Assembly: GCF_008831285.2 (NCBI RefSeq)
Contig: NC_045142.1
Span: 4,161,501-4,225,500, forward strand
From: Nymphaea colorata
Lineage: Eukaryota > Streptophyta > Magnoliopsida > Nymphaeales > Nymphaeaceae
Length of the DNA stretch: 64,000 bases
Direction of reading: 5' to 3'
Shown here: positions 46,111-57,480 of the stretch, one piece after another
How positions within the stretch are numbered: position 1 is the first letter of the stretch
Layout of the letters: each line of letters begins with the position of its first letter
Notes under the pieces: model-generated
Told to the model about the DNA's origin: nothing
The model's input: only the letters and a program-made list of their open reading frames with translations
The model's database searches: none
Translations under genes and position numbers: made by a program

Positions 46111-47310
46111 TTCTTGTATCCGCTTGTTCTTTCCATCCACTTTTGCGATGACCAAAATACTCTTCCTTTAAAAAAAAGAAAAAGAACTTTTTAGACTGAA
46201 GAGTTGTAAAAAGATGAAATCAATTTTGTGAAAGGTGCTATTGAGATTGAAGCAGGATACTGTTGTGAGGGATTAATTCGTTCCTTTGTGATGGACTTCT
46301 TAAAAAAATCCCCCAATTGCTTTGATCTGTCTGTGAAATGGACTCACTGCTTTGCCTCTCTTTTCTTTTTTGGACAAATGGGGAGTAGGCACTCTCAAAG
46401 ATATGGTCCTCAGGTAGATGAGAATTACTAAGCGACATAAACTATATGCATAGGCTTATTACCACATGAAATCAGAACACAATTTCTTATTGATGATCTA
46501 CAAAGGAAATCACGCATCATAAATGCTGCAGAAACAAACGGGTAGGATTCGGGGTCATGTTGGTGCTACCGAATTGGAAGAATGAGTCCTGTCCAACTTA
46601 TTAACGCTATCAGAATCCAAGCATACGGTTTTCTTATAGCCATCATTCTTGGCATGAAAATAGAAGAAAAAGGTGTGAGGCGTATATATGCGTTGCTTCC
46701 AAGCTAGATCATTTATATAAGAAAAAGAAACACACACGAATTGTTGGCCCCAATCATCGGCAAACAAATCTGCATGTGCATAAGCATGGGTGTGTGTCTG
46801 TGTACGCGGATACGAATTTTCAATCTTTGGTTTTAATATTAAGCTAACATTTGTGTTAATCAAGGAAAATAAGGAAAGTGAACTGATTATGTGATTTTGT
46901 TGGTATTTTGGCAAGGTTGCGCTTAAACTTAGATGGAAATGCTATACAATGTTTTTTTGGTGATACTTGTCAGCTTGTTAATGTTAATCCCCAATATCTA
47001 AAGAGGTCCTGAGCACCGAAAGCAGGGCTGGTGTTTTAAGGAAAAGGGTAGGGGCTTTGGTCATCGTAGAATGAAATACTCCTTCTTGAAAATATCCAAT
47101 CTTTCTTGTAGTCCTGTATTGAAGAGCACGGAGGGGTTGGCCGGACGTCTGCTTATTCTACAGAGTGCCGCTGAGGAAGCCACGGCATATTTCATGGGAC
47201 TACCCTGAGCTGGCCTCCACCCACCACCAATATTGAGTTACACGGCTTCTACTGTCTATAGCAAAAAATTGATTTCGATCTTGAGGTTGGAAACGAAGTC
47301 TGGGGGAATG
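46111..47310. other. Intergenic, including D3 second copy and NLR 3' flank
   Basis: 46205-46640 is the second copy of the D3 repeat. 46640-46980 shows nothing recognisable. About 47080-47280 matches 56630-56870 downstream of the second NLR, so it belongs to the roughly 10-kb NLR duplication. Confidence 0.65.
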
Positions 47311-47326
47311 GATTGAGGTAATCCAG

Positions 47327-50300
47327 TTAAATACATAACCTTAAGGGGGTTTCGTGATCAAAAGAAATCATTCCGCCGTCTCTAGCAGCAATCTTCTGGC
47401 AATTGATTTCGATCTCCAGGTTGGGGTTCCAGTCCTCCTTTTTTAGCTCCAGCAGCTTCTTCTCAATGCCAGGACACCCATTGATTTGTAGGGTTTGAAG
47501 ATGATCAAGGCACTGTATGCTGATCGGCACCGCTGTTAGTCCATTGCAGTAACTGATCCTCAAGTACTTCAAAGCAACTAAATCCCCTATTTCCTCAGGC
47601 AATGCTACCAGTCCATCACAATGGCTAATAATCAGCGACTCAAGGCGAGTGATGTACCGTGCGTACTTGTCAAACTTCATAAGCTCGTCTAGCGTCGTCA
47701 GTTTAGGGCAAGAAACAATCACCAAAGCACGAAGAGAAGTAAGGTACTGCAATTCCCATGGTAAGGTTGTCAATCGTGGGCACTGGTTTACCTCCAAATA
47801 TTGGAGAGCAGGAAGATGTTGCAGCCCTTTTGGTAGTGCACTTAGCCTAGGGCAATCCACAAACCTCAACGAGGTAAGGGAATCAAGGTGCGCCAGTTCT
47901 TCAAATAAAGTCGTTAGTCCATGGCAGCTGGTAATCCATAAGGTCTGCATAGTTGATAGGTGCTCCAGAACATTTGAAATTGACCTTAGCTTGGGACACT
48001 CACGGATATAAAGTGCTTGCAGTCGCTTGAATATCCCGTCCATGCCGGACCATTCTTCCCATTCATCCATCGCGCAGAATTCCAGCCTCTCCAATGACGG
48101 AAATCCTTTAATTGTGCCGTCACTGTAGAATTCATGCCCGACAGATTTTACAGAACTGGCGCCTGTTACCGACAAGCTTTTGAGGCGTGGTAAGTTCCCA
48201 AGTGTAGGGAGATGGATACATTGGGAAGCACCATCAATCACAATTTCAACCAAGTTACTGAGCACAGAGTTTCCCAACCAGGTCGGGAAGTTGCGGCCTA
48301 TGTAATTTGTTATGTCGAGCCTCATAATGGAAACAGGAGGATGAAGGGCTTCCAGGATCCCCTCTGCATCTATTGTGACAGTCGATTGATATGACTGATG
48401 CCGTCTCCACACCAGCTTCAGAGTTAGAAGATTGCTTTTAGCTACCAGATTCGCTGCCTCAGCATCCTTCTTACAGGCCGCGTTCTCAAGGTTTGTTATT
48501 TTCAGCCGCCCCCTAAGATTGTTCAGCCCGTTCAACTCTTTAATATTATTGCATCCACTGCCTTTCCCTACGATAAAGCAATCCAGAGTTTGAAGGCAAG
48601 TTAAACGATTGATCCCAGTTGGCAAGTGGCCGATCGAATCACAGTAGTCAAAGAGAAGATGCCGAAGTTGGCTCATGTTCCCGAGGGCTTTTGGCAGCTT
48701 GACAAGCCTTTTGCAGAATATAACTTTTAAAGTCTGCAAATTACGGAGTTGGCTTGTGGATTCAGGCAATTCTTTGATAGGAGTGAAAGAGACATCGAGG
48801 TACCTCAGAAGCTTCAGCTCACCAACAGAATCAGGCAGAGAACTGGTCTGGGTGCCTCCTAAATCTAACACTTTCAAGAGCTTGCAGTTCTGTATTAGGT
48901 GCCGTGCTGCATCTCCAGTATGAAGGTTGAAACCATGAGCATGGTGCAGTTTAGCATATGCTCCCCAAAATACAAGAAAGGTTCTCAGGTTCGTGGCATG
49001 AGAAACGGCATCAGTAATTGTCTGCAGTTCTTCTTGCTTTACTAATGACAGATGTCGAGCTCTTGGAAGAACGTTTCTAGGTTTACCTGCCTCCCCAACA
49101 AAGCAGAAATCTTCTTCAGCAACAGAGCAAGCTAGACCGTGGACGAGATCATGCATCTTACAGTCGAAGATCTCGCCATCCGGGCCAAAATATATGTTTT
49201 GAAAGAAAGAGCGCCACAACAGATCATTGAAATACTCGTTGCCTATGTCCTCCATTTCCCTCCTCCCGTCAGGAACAATGAAGCCTTCTGCCATCCACAG
49301 TTGGATCAACATCTTCCTCTCAATGGGGTAGTCCTTCGGGAATACACAACAATATGCGAAGCATATCTTGAGGTGTGACGGCAAATGGTAGTAACTAAGC
49401 CGCAAGGCCGGCAAGATGCGATTCTCATCGCTCTCAGGCAAACTCCAGAGCTCGCTTTCTTTGATGTACAACCACTCCTTCTTGGTTCTTTTCATGCGCA
49501 AAAGGCTTCCAAGGCTCTTTGCCGCGAGAGGGACTCCGTTGCATTTCTTGACAATCTCCCTGCCCATTGGTTCTAGCGCTGGATTCGCCTCTCTGCCTCC
49601 AAATGCCTTTCTTCTGAAGAGGGTCCAGCAATCATCGTCAGACAACTCTTTCAGTTCATGGACCAAGCTAGCATTCAATGCTGTCGAAACGACCACGTTG
49701 CGAGTGGTCACCAAAAGCCTACTTCCCTTACCGCTGCTTCTGAAAGGAACCGTCAAGGCCTCCCATCCTTCTTGGTTTTCATTCCACACATCATCCAGCA
49801 CAAGCAAGATTCTCTTACCAATGACGATGTCCCTGAGCCTCACTTGCAGAAGATTCAATTCCTGGACGTTGCAGTCAACACCGGACGCTTCTTCTATCAT
49901 CGCTCTTGTGATCTTCTTCAAATCAAAATCGTCAGACACGCATACCCACATCCTCAAATCAAAGTGGGCCTTCACTGCGTTGTCGTTGTAGACCAGTTGA
50001 GCAAGAGTTGTCTTCCCCAGGCCGCCAATGCCAACGATGGCCACAGTGGCAATTCCCTCATGACCAGAACTGCTTGCCTCTCGTGGTAGGCCAAGCCTGG
50101 CGTTACTGAGCAACAATCCTATGATAATTTCCTTGTCAAGTTCCCTACCGACTACATCCAGTTCATCAATCAAGGATGTAGTTGGTGGTGGTTGCGACAC
50201 AGCATCTGGTCTCACGTGCCTTTCCCTGAAGTTAAACCGATTCTTCTCCCTGTCAATCTCTTCCAGCCTTTCCATCAAATGCTGTACTCGTATCGATATA

Positions 50301-50668
50301 TCGCGCCGGAAGCCGATATCTCGGAAAGAGGAGGGACTTCGAAAGCAGAAGGATGGATTTGGGAAGCAGTAACATACCTGGTCTCTGGGGACATCATCGT
50401 GTTCGCCTTCCGTGGACATGAAACCCCTGGCCGTACACTCATCGATTATGTCCTCTGCGTCGTGTGCGAGATCTTTGAGCTTCCGCAACCAATGTCTTAT
50501 GCTCTTCTCTCTGACTTGCTTCTGTTCAGCATCGTCAAGTACAGGCTTGATCAGAGCCAGCGTGTTGGACAGCTTCTTCACATGCTTTTTGGCTCCCCAC
50601 AGCAATCCGAGCTCCTCTTTGGCGACAGTGCTGAGGTCGTCAATGACTCTGGAAAGAATGGAATCCAT
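47327..50668 (-). CDS. CC-NB-ARC-LRR disease-resistance protein (NLR1)
   Basis: An intracellular immune receptor of the CNL class, expected to sense pathogen effectors and trigger defence. The uninterrupted frame gives about 1,113 residues from ATG 50668 (MDSILSRVIDD). The in-frame ATG at 50758 would add 30 residues absent from CNL N-termini, so the inner one is preferred; the paralogue starts at the equivalent Met. Approximate positions: coiled coil 1-150 with the EDVID-type AEDIIDE at 71-77; P-loop GIGGLGKTTLAQ 213-224; kinase-2 LLVLDDVW 288-295; RNBS-B GSRLLVTTRN 315-324; GLPL-type CNGVPLAAK 376-384; RNBS-D CFAYCCVFPKDY; KMHDLVH with MHD at about 505-507; then about 20 LRRs to residue 1,080. 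All ATPase motifs are intact. It is single-exon and RGA-like. The ligand is unknown. Confidence 0.95.
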   Translation of the reverse strand: MDSILSRVIDDLSTVAKEELGLLWGAKKHVKKLSNTLALIKPVLDDAEQKQVREKSIRHWLRKLKDLAHDAEDIIDECTARGFMSTEGEHDDVPRDQVCYCFPNPSFCFRSPSSFRDIGFRRDISIRVQHLMERLEEIDREKNRFNFRERHVRPDAVSQPPPTTSLIDELDVVGRELDKEIIIGLLLSNARLGLPREASSSGHEGIATVAIVGIGGLGKTTLAQLVYNDNAVKAHFDLRMWVCVSDDFDLKKITRAMIEEASGVDCNVQELNLLQVRLRDIVIGKRILLVLDDVWNENQEGWEALTVPFRSSGKGSRLLVTTRNVVVSTALNASLVHELKELSDDDCWTLFRRKAFGGREANPALEPMGREIVKKCNGVPLAAKSLGSLLRMKRTKKEWLYIKESELWSLPESDENRILPALRLSYYHLPSHLKICFAYCCVFPKDYPIERKMLIQLWMAEGFIVPDGRREMEDIGNEYFNDLLWRSFFQNIYFGPDGEIFDCKMHDLVHGLACSVAEEDFCFVGEAGKPRNVLPRARHLSLVKQEELQTITDAVSHATNLRTFLVFWGAYAKLHHAHGFNLHTGDAARHLIQNCKLLKVLDLGGTQTSSLPDSVGELKLLRYLDVSFTPIKELPESTSQLRNLQTLKVIFCKRLVKLPKALGNMSQLRHLLFDYCDSIGHLPTGINRLTCLQTLDCFIVGKGSGCNNIKELNGLNNLRGRLKITNLENAACKKDAEAANLVAKSNLLTLKLVWRRHQSYQSTVTIDAEGILEALHPPVSIMRLDITNYIGRNFPTWLGNSVLSNLVEIVIDGASQCIHLPTLGNLPRLKSLSVTGASSVKSVGHEFYSDGTIKGFPSLERLEFCAMDEWEEWSGMDGIFKRLQALYIRECPKLRSISNVLEHLSTMQTLWITSCHGLTTLFEELAHLDSLTSLRFVDCPRLSALPKGLQHLPALQYLEVNQCPRLTTLPWELQYLTSLRALVIVSCPKLTTLDELMKFDKYARYITRLESLIISHCDGLVALPEEIGDLVALKYLRISYCNGLTAVPISIQCLDHLQTLQINGCPGIEKKLLELKKEDWNPNLEIEINCQKIAARDGGMISFDHETPLRLCI

Positions 50669-52040
50669 CAAGACGGCTGACAGGCTGACAGGAAGGAGGT
50701 TGATCGGGTGGTGAGCTTCACAAAGGTGAGCGAACAAAACCAGGTGTCTGCTCCTCAACCTGTGAAACCCCGTTGGTAATTGAGGTGGAAAAGGGAGGAA
50801 GAATCGAGGGATTGAGATGCTGCTACTGTGAGCTCCAAGGAAGGAGAAGGATGACTTTGTGGGAAGTAAACGAGATTGGAAGGTGGGGCTGCGAATCGGT
50901 TGAAAAGCGATTCGCTGTTTAGAAACAATCTGAATTCTGAATAATTCTGATGTAATTCTGAGACAAGTTTATGATAAGACAAAAATGTAAATAAAAAAAA
51001 GTGAAATGATTTCAAAGGACATTTTTTTAAGTTACTAAAATATCCAAAGCCGTAACATAGCTGAATGAAGCATTGACAACTAATCTTTAATTTGATTCCC
51101 TATATGTTATGCCTTGGATTGCAGACAATAACATGCACAACAATGAAGTTGAGAGGTATTAAGTAGAACATCAACATCTTGAAGTGGTGTTTCATGGTCA
51201 TAAATTTTGATGTTAGAATTAAAATCCTCATCCACTTTGAATTGAAATTGGAATGAAAATTCTGGTTTTAGTTTTTTTTTTTGTGTTTGATAATTTGGAA
51301 TTTTGATTCAAGAACTAAAAATAATATGTTTGACAAAATAAGAATTAAAATTCTGAAATTGATAAATTAAAACTAATACGATATCTGCCCTAAAGAAAGA
51401 TGAAAAATTCTAAAATTCTGAAATCATAATTTCACACCTTAAAGTGAAATCAAAATTTTGGTTCAAGCATGAGTTTTTAATTTTGGAATCAAAATTATTT
51501 ATTTGATAACAATTCCCCTTTCATAAAAAAACGAAAATTTTAATTATAAAATTCCACAATTCCAACCTTATCAAATGTGTATCGAAGTAATCCTAAACCC
51601 TAGAAAAATGAGTAAGGGAGGTGGCTTTGCCTTGAGGGATGGCCAATCCACTGTCTTAATTCTTAACTGAGGTGGAAAAGAGACCTCCTCAAAATCAATG
51701 GTAGAAACCTTATACTTTTTTTTTTTGACAATTAATTCAGGCGGATAGAGTTATGTGCATGTGAAGTCTTCGCCCTTTCTTGAAGATTAATATTATAAAT
51801 AAGTTAGGTGTGGCGTTCATTTTTATTCCATTTGATTTGGACTATGAATCATTCTATGGAACCATGTGATTGAGACGCTGATGAAAAAAATTTCAGGAAA
51901 AGAGACTTTCTCAAAATCAACGGTAGAAACCTTACACTTTCTTTTAACAATTAGTTGAGGATAGAAATCTGCATATGAAGCCTCCATCTGTCCCGTTCCT
52001 GGTTGAAGATTAATATTATAAACAGGTTAGGTGTGCCATT
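50669..52040. other. 5' flank of NLR1, with AT-rich MITE-like segment
   Basis: 50760-50950 matches the 5' flank of NLR2 (60720-60940), so the promoter-proximal region was duplicated with the gene. An AT-rich segment at about 51180-51600 full of AATTCTAAAATT words recurs at about 61090-61460. Its two ends are loosely inverted (TTTGATGTTAGAATT versus TTTGATAAGGTTGGAATT on the other strand), as in a degraded MITE. 51700-51850 is imperfectly repeated at 51880-52030. No gene is seen. Confidence 0.5.
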
Positions 52041-52205
52041 CAGTCATCTACCCAGAAACTTTGCCCTTTTCTTGTCCAGTGGCCCATGCACTTAGAATTA
52101 TTTCGCCTGTTTGAGTAAAATAATTGGGACTTTTCATATTTCGTTCCAGAATTGTCTCCTCTGAACTGGGCATTGGATCCTTTCAGCATCCAGGTGCCTT
52201 CCTCT

Positions 52206-54440
52206 TCATTCCTCCAAACTGCCTTCACGCAATTTTTCTGCTTTCTCTTCCGAACCAGTATGAAAATCAAGCGACATCTCCTCCTTGGTTATCAGACCTA
52301 CTCCTAGCCAAGTGTGCAGGGCATTGCGCTCCTCTTCACTCCACATGGGAGACTTGCAGGACATCTTTGCATGCATTCCAAACCAACCTAATAATTCCCT
52401 GTTTCTAAAGATGGTTAAGTCTATCATGGTCATGGTTCTATACCACCAGGTTTTCTGGATGACTGCATGGAAACATACATTCCAGCACTCATTCAACCAG
52501 CTTCGTTTGAGCTTCACTTGATTCCATGCCATGATTTCCCGCTGCACGTCAAGACACAGGATCCTTGATCTGCCAAACTTTCTCACAACACAATTCCATA
52601 CTTCCATAACAAAGTTGCACTTGAAGAGAATGTGGAGATTTGTCTCTTCTGCAGTGCGACACAAAGCACACCTGTTGACTGTGGTAATTCCTCTTCTTTG
52701 CATTCTGTGACCTGTCCATGGTCGGAACTGTCCCTTCACTAGCAATGTATACAAACCTCCACTTTCTAGTGCCTTCCGTCTCTCTCTTGTCAGTTTCCAA
52801 ATACTTCTAGCTTTTAACTTTAAGATTTTCTCTATTCTTCCACACGAGCAAATCCTTTGTGCCATTACTCATATCAAAGTTACCATTAGAGACAACAACA
52901 AGCACTACTTCATCAGGCCACTCTCCGCCAGTTGTGAAAGCCTCATGGACTGTCTTACTCAAGTCTTTCACCATTTTGTGATATTCTTCCCCATTAACAT
53001 GTTGACACAAAATCCTTCAGTCCACCTATCAACCCAGAACTTTATTCGATTCTCCTTCTCAATTTTCCACATCATGTGCGACTCTATAAGGGTAAAGGGA
53101 CTGGCCCCATCCCAAACTCTTCTAGCTCCAGCCCCCTTCCGATGGCTTCCTCAAGGTCCATAAGCTTTTACAAGCTCCAAGCCGAGAGTTGTGGAACCAT
53201 CTTGCCAATAAGCCGAAATTGTTGAAAATGACATGTACCTTGCAAGCTAGTAGAGTTTGGTTTAGCACCAACGGGGGCTTTAACCCTACCCCATCCTCCT
53301 CCACTGGCTTAAGAAACTGCTTCTTGGAGATGAGGTGGTGGCCATGAGTCTTGTGCCCTGACGTCCAAAGAAAGGATATCGTACTTGCTTCCAGCTTGAG
53401 AATCATGTCCTTGGGGAGATGAAAAGCAATCATCCTGTATACTGGAAAGGTTGAGAGACTCATGTCCTTGGGGAGATGAAAAGCAATCGTCCTGTATACT
53501 GGAAAGGTTGAGAGACTATGTCTGATGAGACACAATCTACCTGCATAAAACAGCATATCAGCACACCAACTTGAGAGTTTCACATCCCATCTCCTCACAA
53601 GCTCCCGACAGTGGGATTCCAACATTGGGCCACTGAAAAAAGGGACACAAGTAGGATGAAGGGAGAGCATTCCGATTCTTCCCAAGAATATGGGAAAGAG
53701 TTTCTGCATGTTCATCTCTCAAGTTGAAAGGGATCAACACAGATTTCTCCTTGTTAAGTCACAAAACTGCCCACACTTCAAGTCCTCTAGCAGCTTATTA
53801 ATGGGTCGAATAGATTTGTGAGTTGCCTCGCTAAATTTTCAGCAAACATCAAGGCCTCTAGGGAGGGATTAGACTGAAGGCAACTCGGGAGGTTGATGGC
53901 CCTCTGTTCCACTTTGTGCGTTAGATGCCTTGAGAAGACTTCCATCACTATTATGAGAAGGTAGGGAGACGGAGGATCTTTTTGCCTTAAACCACGAGAA
54001 CTTCTCAAGACCTCCCCCAGCTTGCCATTGATTAAGATTGAGAAAGACGCCGTAGACACACATACCATTACCACTTTGACCCAATGTGGGTGGAACCCTA
54101 GCCACAGAAGACATTTCTTCAGGAAATTCCAAGAAACATGGTCATAAGCGTTTGGGAGATCCAACTTAAGCCTTAATACCTGCCTTTGCTGCAGATAAAA
54201 GTCTCCATGATATCATTTGCTAGGACAATTGATCATAAATTGTTCTTGATTTCACAAAAGCCTCTTGATTGCCCCTATGAGGCAGGTGAGGCGGGCTTGC
54301 ACACGGAGAACCATGATCTTGAGTATTAGCTAGAATTTTAACTACAAAACCATAAAACCTGTCGCATGAAAAGAAACGGCCTAAACCAGACATGGCTTTC
54401 ACTAAAAGCGCACCCAAGGCTGGGCAACTAGTCAAGCTAG
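52206..54440 (-). pseudogene. LINE (non-LTR retrotransposon) ORF2 3' part, decayed
   Basis: Minus-strand pieces fall in the right order for a plant LINE. NQEAFVKSRTIYDQLS (about 54260) is followed by RT sequence DLPNAYDHVSWNFLKK ... SILINGKLGEVLRSSRGLRQ (53960-54165), the post-RT segment with AGRLCLIRHSLSTFPVYR and FLWTSG (53300-53560), then a zf-RVT finger CALCRTAEETNLHILFKC (52630-52690). The RT catalytic position reads MFAEN where active elements have [FY]ADD, and frame changes separate the pieces, so it is dead. The piece at 53404-53517 contains a 57-bp in-frame tandem duplication (19 residues). No 5' endonuclease domain or poly(A) tail is found here. Confidence 0.85.
53404..53517 (-). 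repeat. 57-bp tandem duplication inside the LINE
   Basis: CATGTCCTTGGGGAGATGAA starts at 53404 and at 53461. The two copies differ at one base (AATCATCC versus AATCGTCC). It repeats 19 residues in frame. Confidence 0.92.
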
Positions 54441-54770
54441 CTCGACTCGAACTCGACTAGTTTATAAACAAATGGAGCTTGCTTCTACCCACTGCTGCAC
54501 AACAAGTCAAGCTAGCTCGGCTCGAACTCGATTAGTTTATAAATAAACGGAGCTTACCTTTACCCAAGGCTGCACAACGAGTCAAGCTAGCTCGACTAGT
54601 TTATAAACAAGTGGAGCTTGCCTTTACCCAAGGCTGCACAGCTAGTCAAGCTAGCTCGACTCAAACTCGACTAGTTTATAAACAAATGGAGCTTGAGCTT
54701 AACTGTACTCTCAACTTGTATTGGGAGCTACCTTGACTTGAACTCAACTAGTTTATAAACAAATGGAGCT
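54424..54770. repeat. 75-bp minisatellite
   Basis: GTCAAGCTAGCTCG occurs at 54431, 54506, 54581 and 54645 (spacings 75, 75 and 64; the short unit lacks 11 bp). A partial, more diverged fifth unit ends near 54770. Each unit contains ACTAGTTTATAAACAAATGG and GGAGCTTG. It directly adjoins the LINE remnant. Confidence 0.9.
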
Positions 54771-54779
54771 TGAGTATAT

Positions 54780-56620
54780 CAAAATTGTGATTTTGGCTAT
54801 GTATATCAAATACGTATATTGGATTTGGATTTTCTTTTTCATATTTACAATCTGATTGAGTATCTATTTGATACCATACCCAAATTCGTTCAGATACCAT
54901 TGTTTCTTATTTAGATGTTATTTAAAGCAATTCGGTGAGATACCCATTCGAATACGATCCATTGAGCGCAATTCGGTGACATACCTGATTCAGATATGAT
55001 CTATTAACATCTCTAGGCTTCACAAACTATGTCTTACCGGAAAGACTAGGCCTGAGCTGAAGCCCCAAAGTAGGAATACTAAAGTTAAAAAGTTCATATA
55101 CATTTTTTTCAAGTGAAAAATTTCTTATCGTAATCCAAATTTTTCTCATGGATAATATCTGTTAGTAAAAACTTGAAGTGAGTATCAAAATATATCTACA
55201 TTTTTTTAAAATTCATTACTAATGCCAAGTTCAGGAATTTCGAGTGAGCAGCAGAATCATGTGTTAATGTCAGGACCGATGAATGGAGCCGGCCGGCTTA
55301 GCCCAAATAAGATCAACCAGTGAGGGCATTGTTTATAATCGAGCGAAGCTAAGGCAGGGCCACGACGGACCAGTCACAATGCCGATCTCATGGTCGAGCT
55401 TTCCCGGCCCTAGTTGTCACCTTTAAAACCTACATTCAAATAGAGACTAGGAGAATCCATCAATTGTGAAGGTAGACATAAAGATTGCAAGAATCCATAA
55501 CATGAAGAGTTAAATTTTTCTTGATTTCGTCACTAAGATCCAAGGCTTTTACCGAATACCTTTTGCTTGGGCGGATTTTTCATGTTGATGAACCAAGGCT
55601 TCTATCAAATACCTTTTGCTTCCATTCCACTTGAGGTATTAATATACAGGAGATATTGAACTAATAATCGTTCATTGTTGTCTTCGGAAAGCACACAACA
55701 ATGAAAGTTGAAGTTGTATGATAGCACCAAATTTCATGCTTTCAATCAAGCAGTTCATGATCTTAGTGGAAGAAATATGACAACACCAAATTGCATTTTC
55801 TCAATTGAGCAGGTCGATCTATACTACAACATAAAACTTTCATTTTCCAAATTTGGCAGTTCAGTTTATGATTTATCATTGATGGAAGTTGTTACAGTCC
55901 TTTCATTTAGAGCACCGTAGGAAGGGATAACTTTTACAACAGTTCACTTTCGAATACACTTCTGCAAAAATGGCTAAAATCTCCAAGCTGGAGTTCTCAG
56001 CTTCACAGTAGCTTTGTGACTTGTAAGGCCGAGTCTTATAATGGCAATTCTCAGATCTCAGGTGATTTTCAAACCTGAGTTATGAAAAGTTCAAACCCCT
56101 CCTCAGAGGATTCTTGAAGGATGTAGATTCTGAGGGAAAACTTGCATTTGGAATTATACTAACTACAATTTTTTATTCAGTATAAACCAAACTTTGCAAA
56201 GATGGTGAATCCAGAACATATTTAGTGCTGATCTTCATAGAGAATATGGCTTTTAGGCTAACCAACATGCCAAAGTCTGTTCCCAATGGGTTGGCTTAGA
56301 GTGGGGACTGGTAGCCAATCAGACTATATTTCGAGTGTCAGTGGGTCAACCTTCTGTACTGCAAAAAAAATTACTGATAAGCAAGTTGAAATACAGTAGG
56401 AGGTGGCATCTCGAGGTACCAAAAATAGGCCCTGTACTCTGGAGAGGCAATGCGTTGGCAAGACTTCATCTCTTAGCCGGGTAGTGATCACCCTTGCTCA
56501 CCCAAAACTTAAATGCCAAATTTCATTAAATTCATTATCAGTTAAAATAAAGTGGCTTAAGAATGGAAATTTAAGTTGTTAAGCAAAGTAAATCACATCT
56601 GTGTGGTTGGGATTTTGGAA
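54780..56620. other. Intergenic, no gene recognised
   Basis: This is AT-rich DNA. CAATTCGGTGA(G/C)ATACC occurs twice, near 54930 and 54968, as a small local repeat. The longest frame is about 70 codons (55708-55920) and has no recognisable domain. I see no transposon termini. Confidence 0.45.
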
Positions 56621-56629
56621 GAAGACCTG

Positions 56630-57321
56630 TATTGAAGCAAGAACGTCGAGCAAAATGGCTATCTTTTCTTAGTCCAGCATCAAAGAGCACTGAGGAATTT
56701 ATGACCGGACGCCTGCTTATTTCAACAGAGTGCTGCTGAGGATGCCATGACATAAGGATTTATGAAGGGGTAATAAGGTGGCTGGGGGTCAGCTTATTTC
56801 ACCGGCCTACCCTGAGCCGCTGAGCGGGCCACCACCCACCACCAAATATCGAGTTAGTCCGTATCTAGAGTCCATAGCAACATTGATTTCAATCTTGAGG
56901 TTGGAAACGAAATCTTGAAGAATGGATTGCGGTAATCTAGTTAAATACATAACCTGAGGGGGAGGTTCGTGATCAAAAGAAATCACTCCGCCGTCTCTAG
57001 CAAAAATCGTCTGGCAATTCATTTCGATCTCCAGGTTGTGGTTCCATTCCTTTGTTTTTAGCTCCTGCAACTTCTTCTCAATGCCAGGACACCCAGTGAT
57101 TTGTAGGGTCCGAAGATGATCAAGGAGAAATCTTCTGACAATTGAGTTCAGTCTCTAGGTGGCGGACACATTCTTTTTTTTGAGCACCAGCAACTTCTTC
57201 TCAATGCCAGGACACCCGTTGATTAGTAGTTGAAGATGATTAAAGAGAAATCTTCTGACAATTGATTTCGATCACCAGGCTGTGGTTGGATTCTTCTTTT
57301 ATTATCTCCAGCAACTTCATC
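56630..57321 (-). pseudogene. Displaced 3' end of NLR2 after the minisatellite expansion
   Basis: The minus strand at 56807-57070 encodes ELKTKEWNHNLEIEMNC then FARDGGVISFDHE, matching the true C-terminus of NLR1. It lies downstream of the NLR2 stop because extra repeat copies pushed it out of frame. 56630-56870 matches the NLR1 3' flank, with the shared CTGCTTATT and TACCCTGAGC. Confidence 0.85.
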
Positions 57322-57480
57322 TCAATGCCAGGACTCCCAGTGATTTGTAGGGTACGAAGAAGATCGAGGAGAAAATTTTTGGCAATTGATTTCGATCTCC
57401 AGGTCGTGGTTCCATTCCTCTTTTTTTAGCTCCAGCAACTTCTTCTCAATGGCTGGACACCCATTGATTTGTAGGGTTCG
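57071..57480 (-). repeat. 123-bp tandem expansion of the terminal LRR segment
   Basis: The landmark CTTC(T/A)TCTCAATG occurs at 57071, 57194, 57315 and 57439, giving spacings of 123, 121 and 124 bp and four copies where NLR1 has one. Each encodes a version of the final segment (INGCPxIEKKLLELKKEEWN). The three extra copies total 368 bp, which accounts for the length difference between the two duplicated loci (offset 9,986 at the start codons against about 9,617 in the 3' flank). Because 368 is not a multiple of three, the frame is changed. Confidence 0.92.

Noticed and set aside
50669-50758. Upstream ATG extending NLR1 by 30 residues
   Set aside because: The extra residues are not part of the CNL N-terminus, and the paralogue NLR2 has a different non-homologous extension at the same place. 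The inner Met is the shared start.
52285-52521. Plus-strand frames antisense to the LINE and the NLR genes
   Set aside because: They are shadows of the minus-strand coding regions, with no independent motifs.
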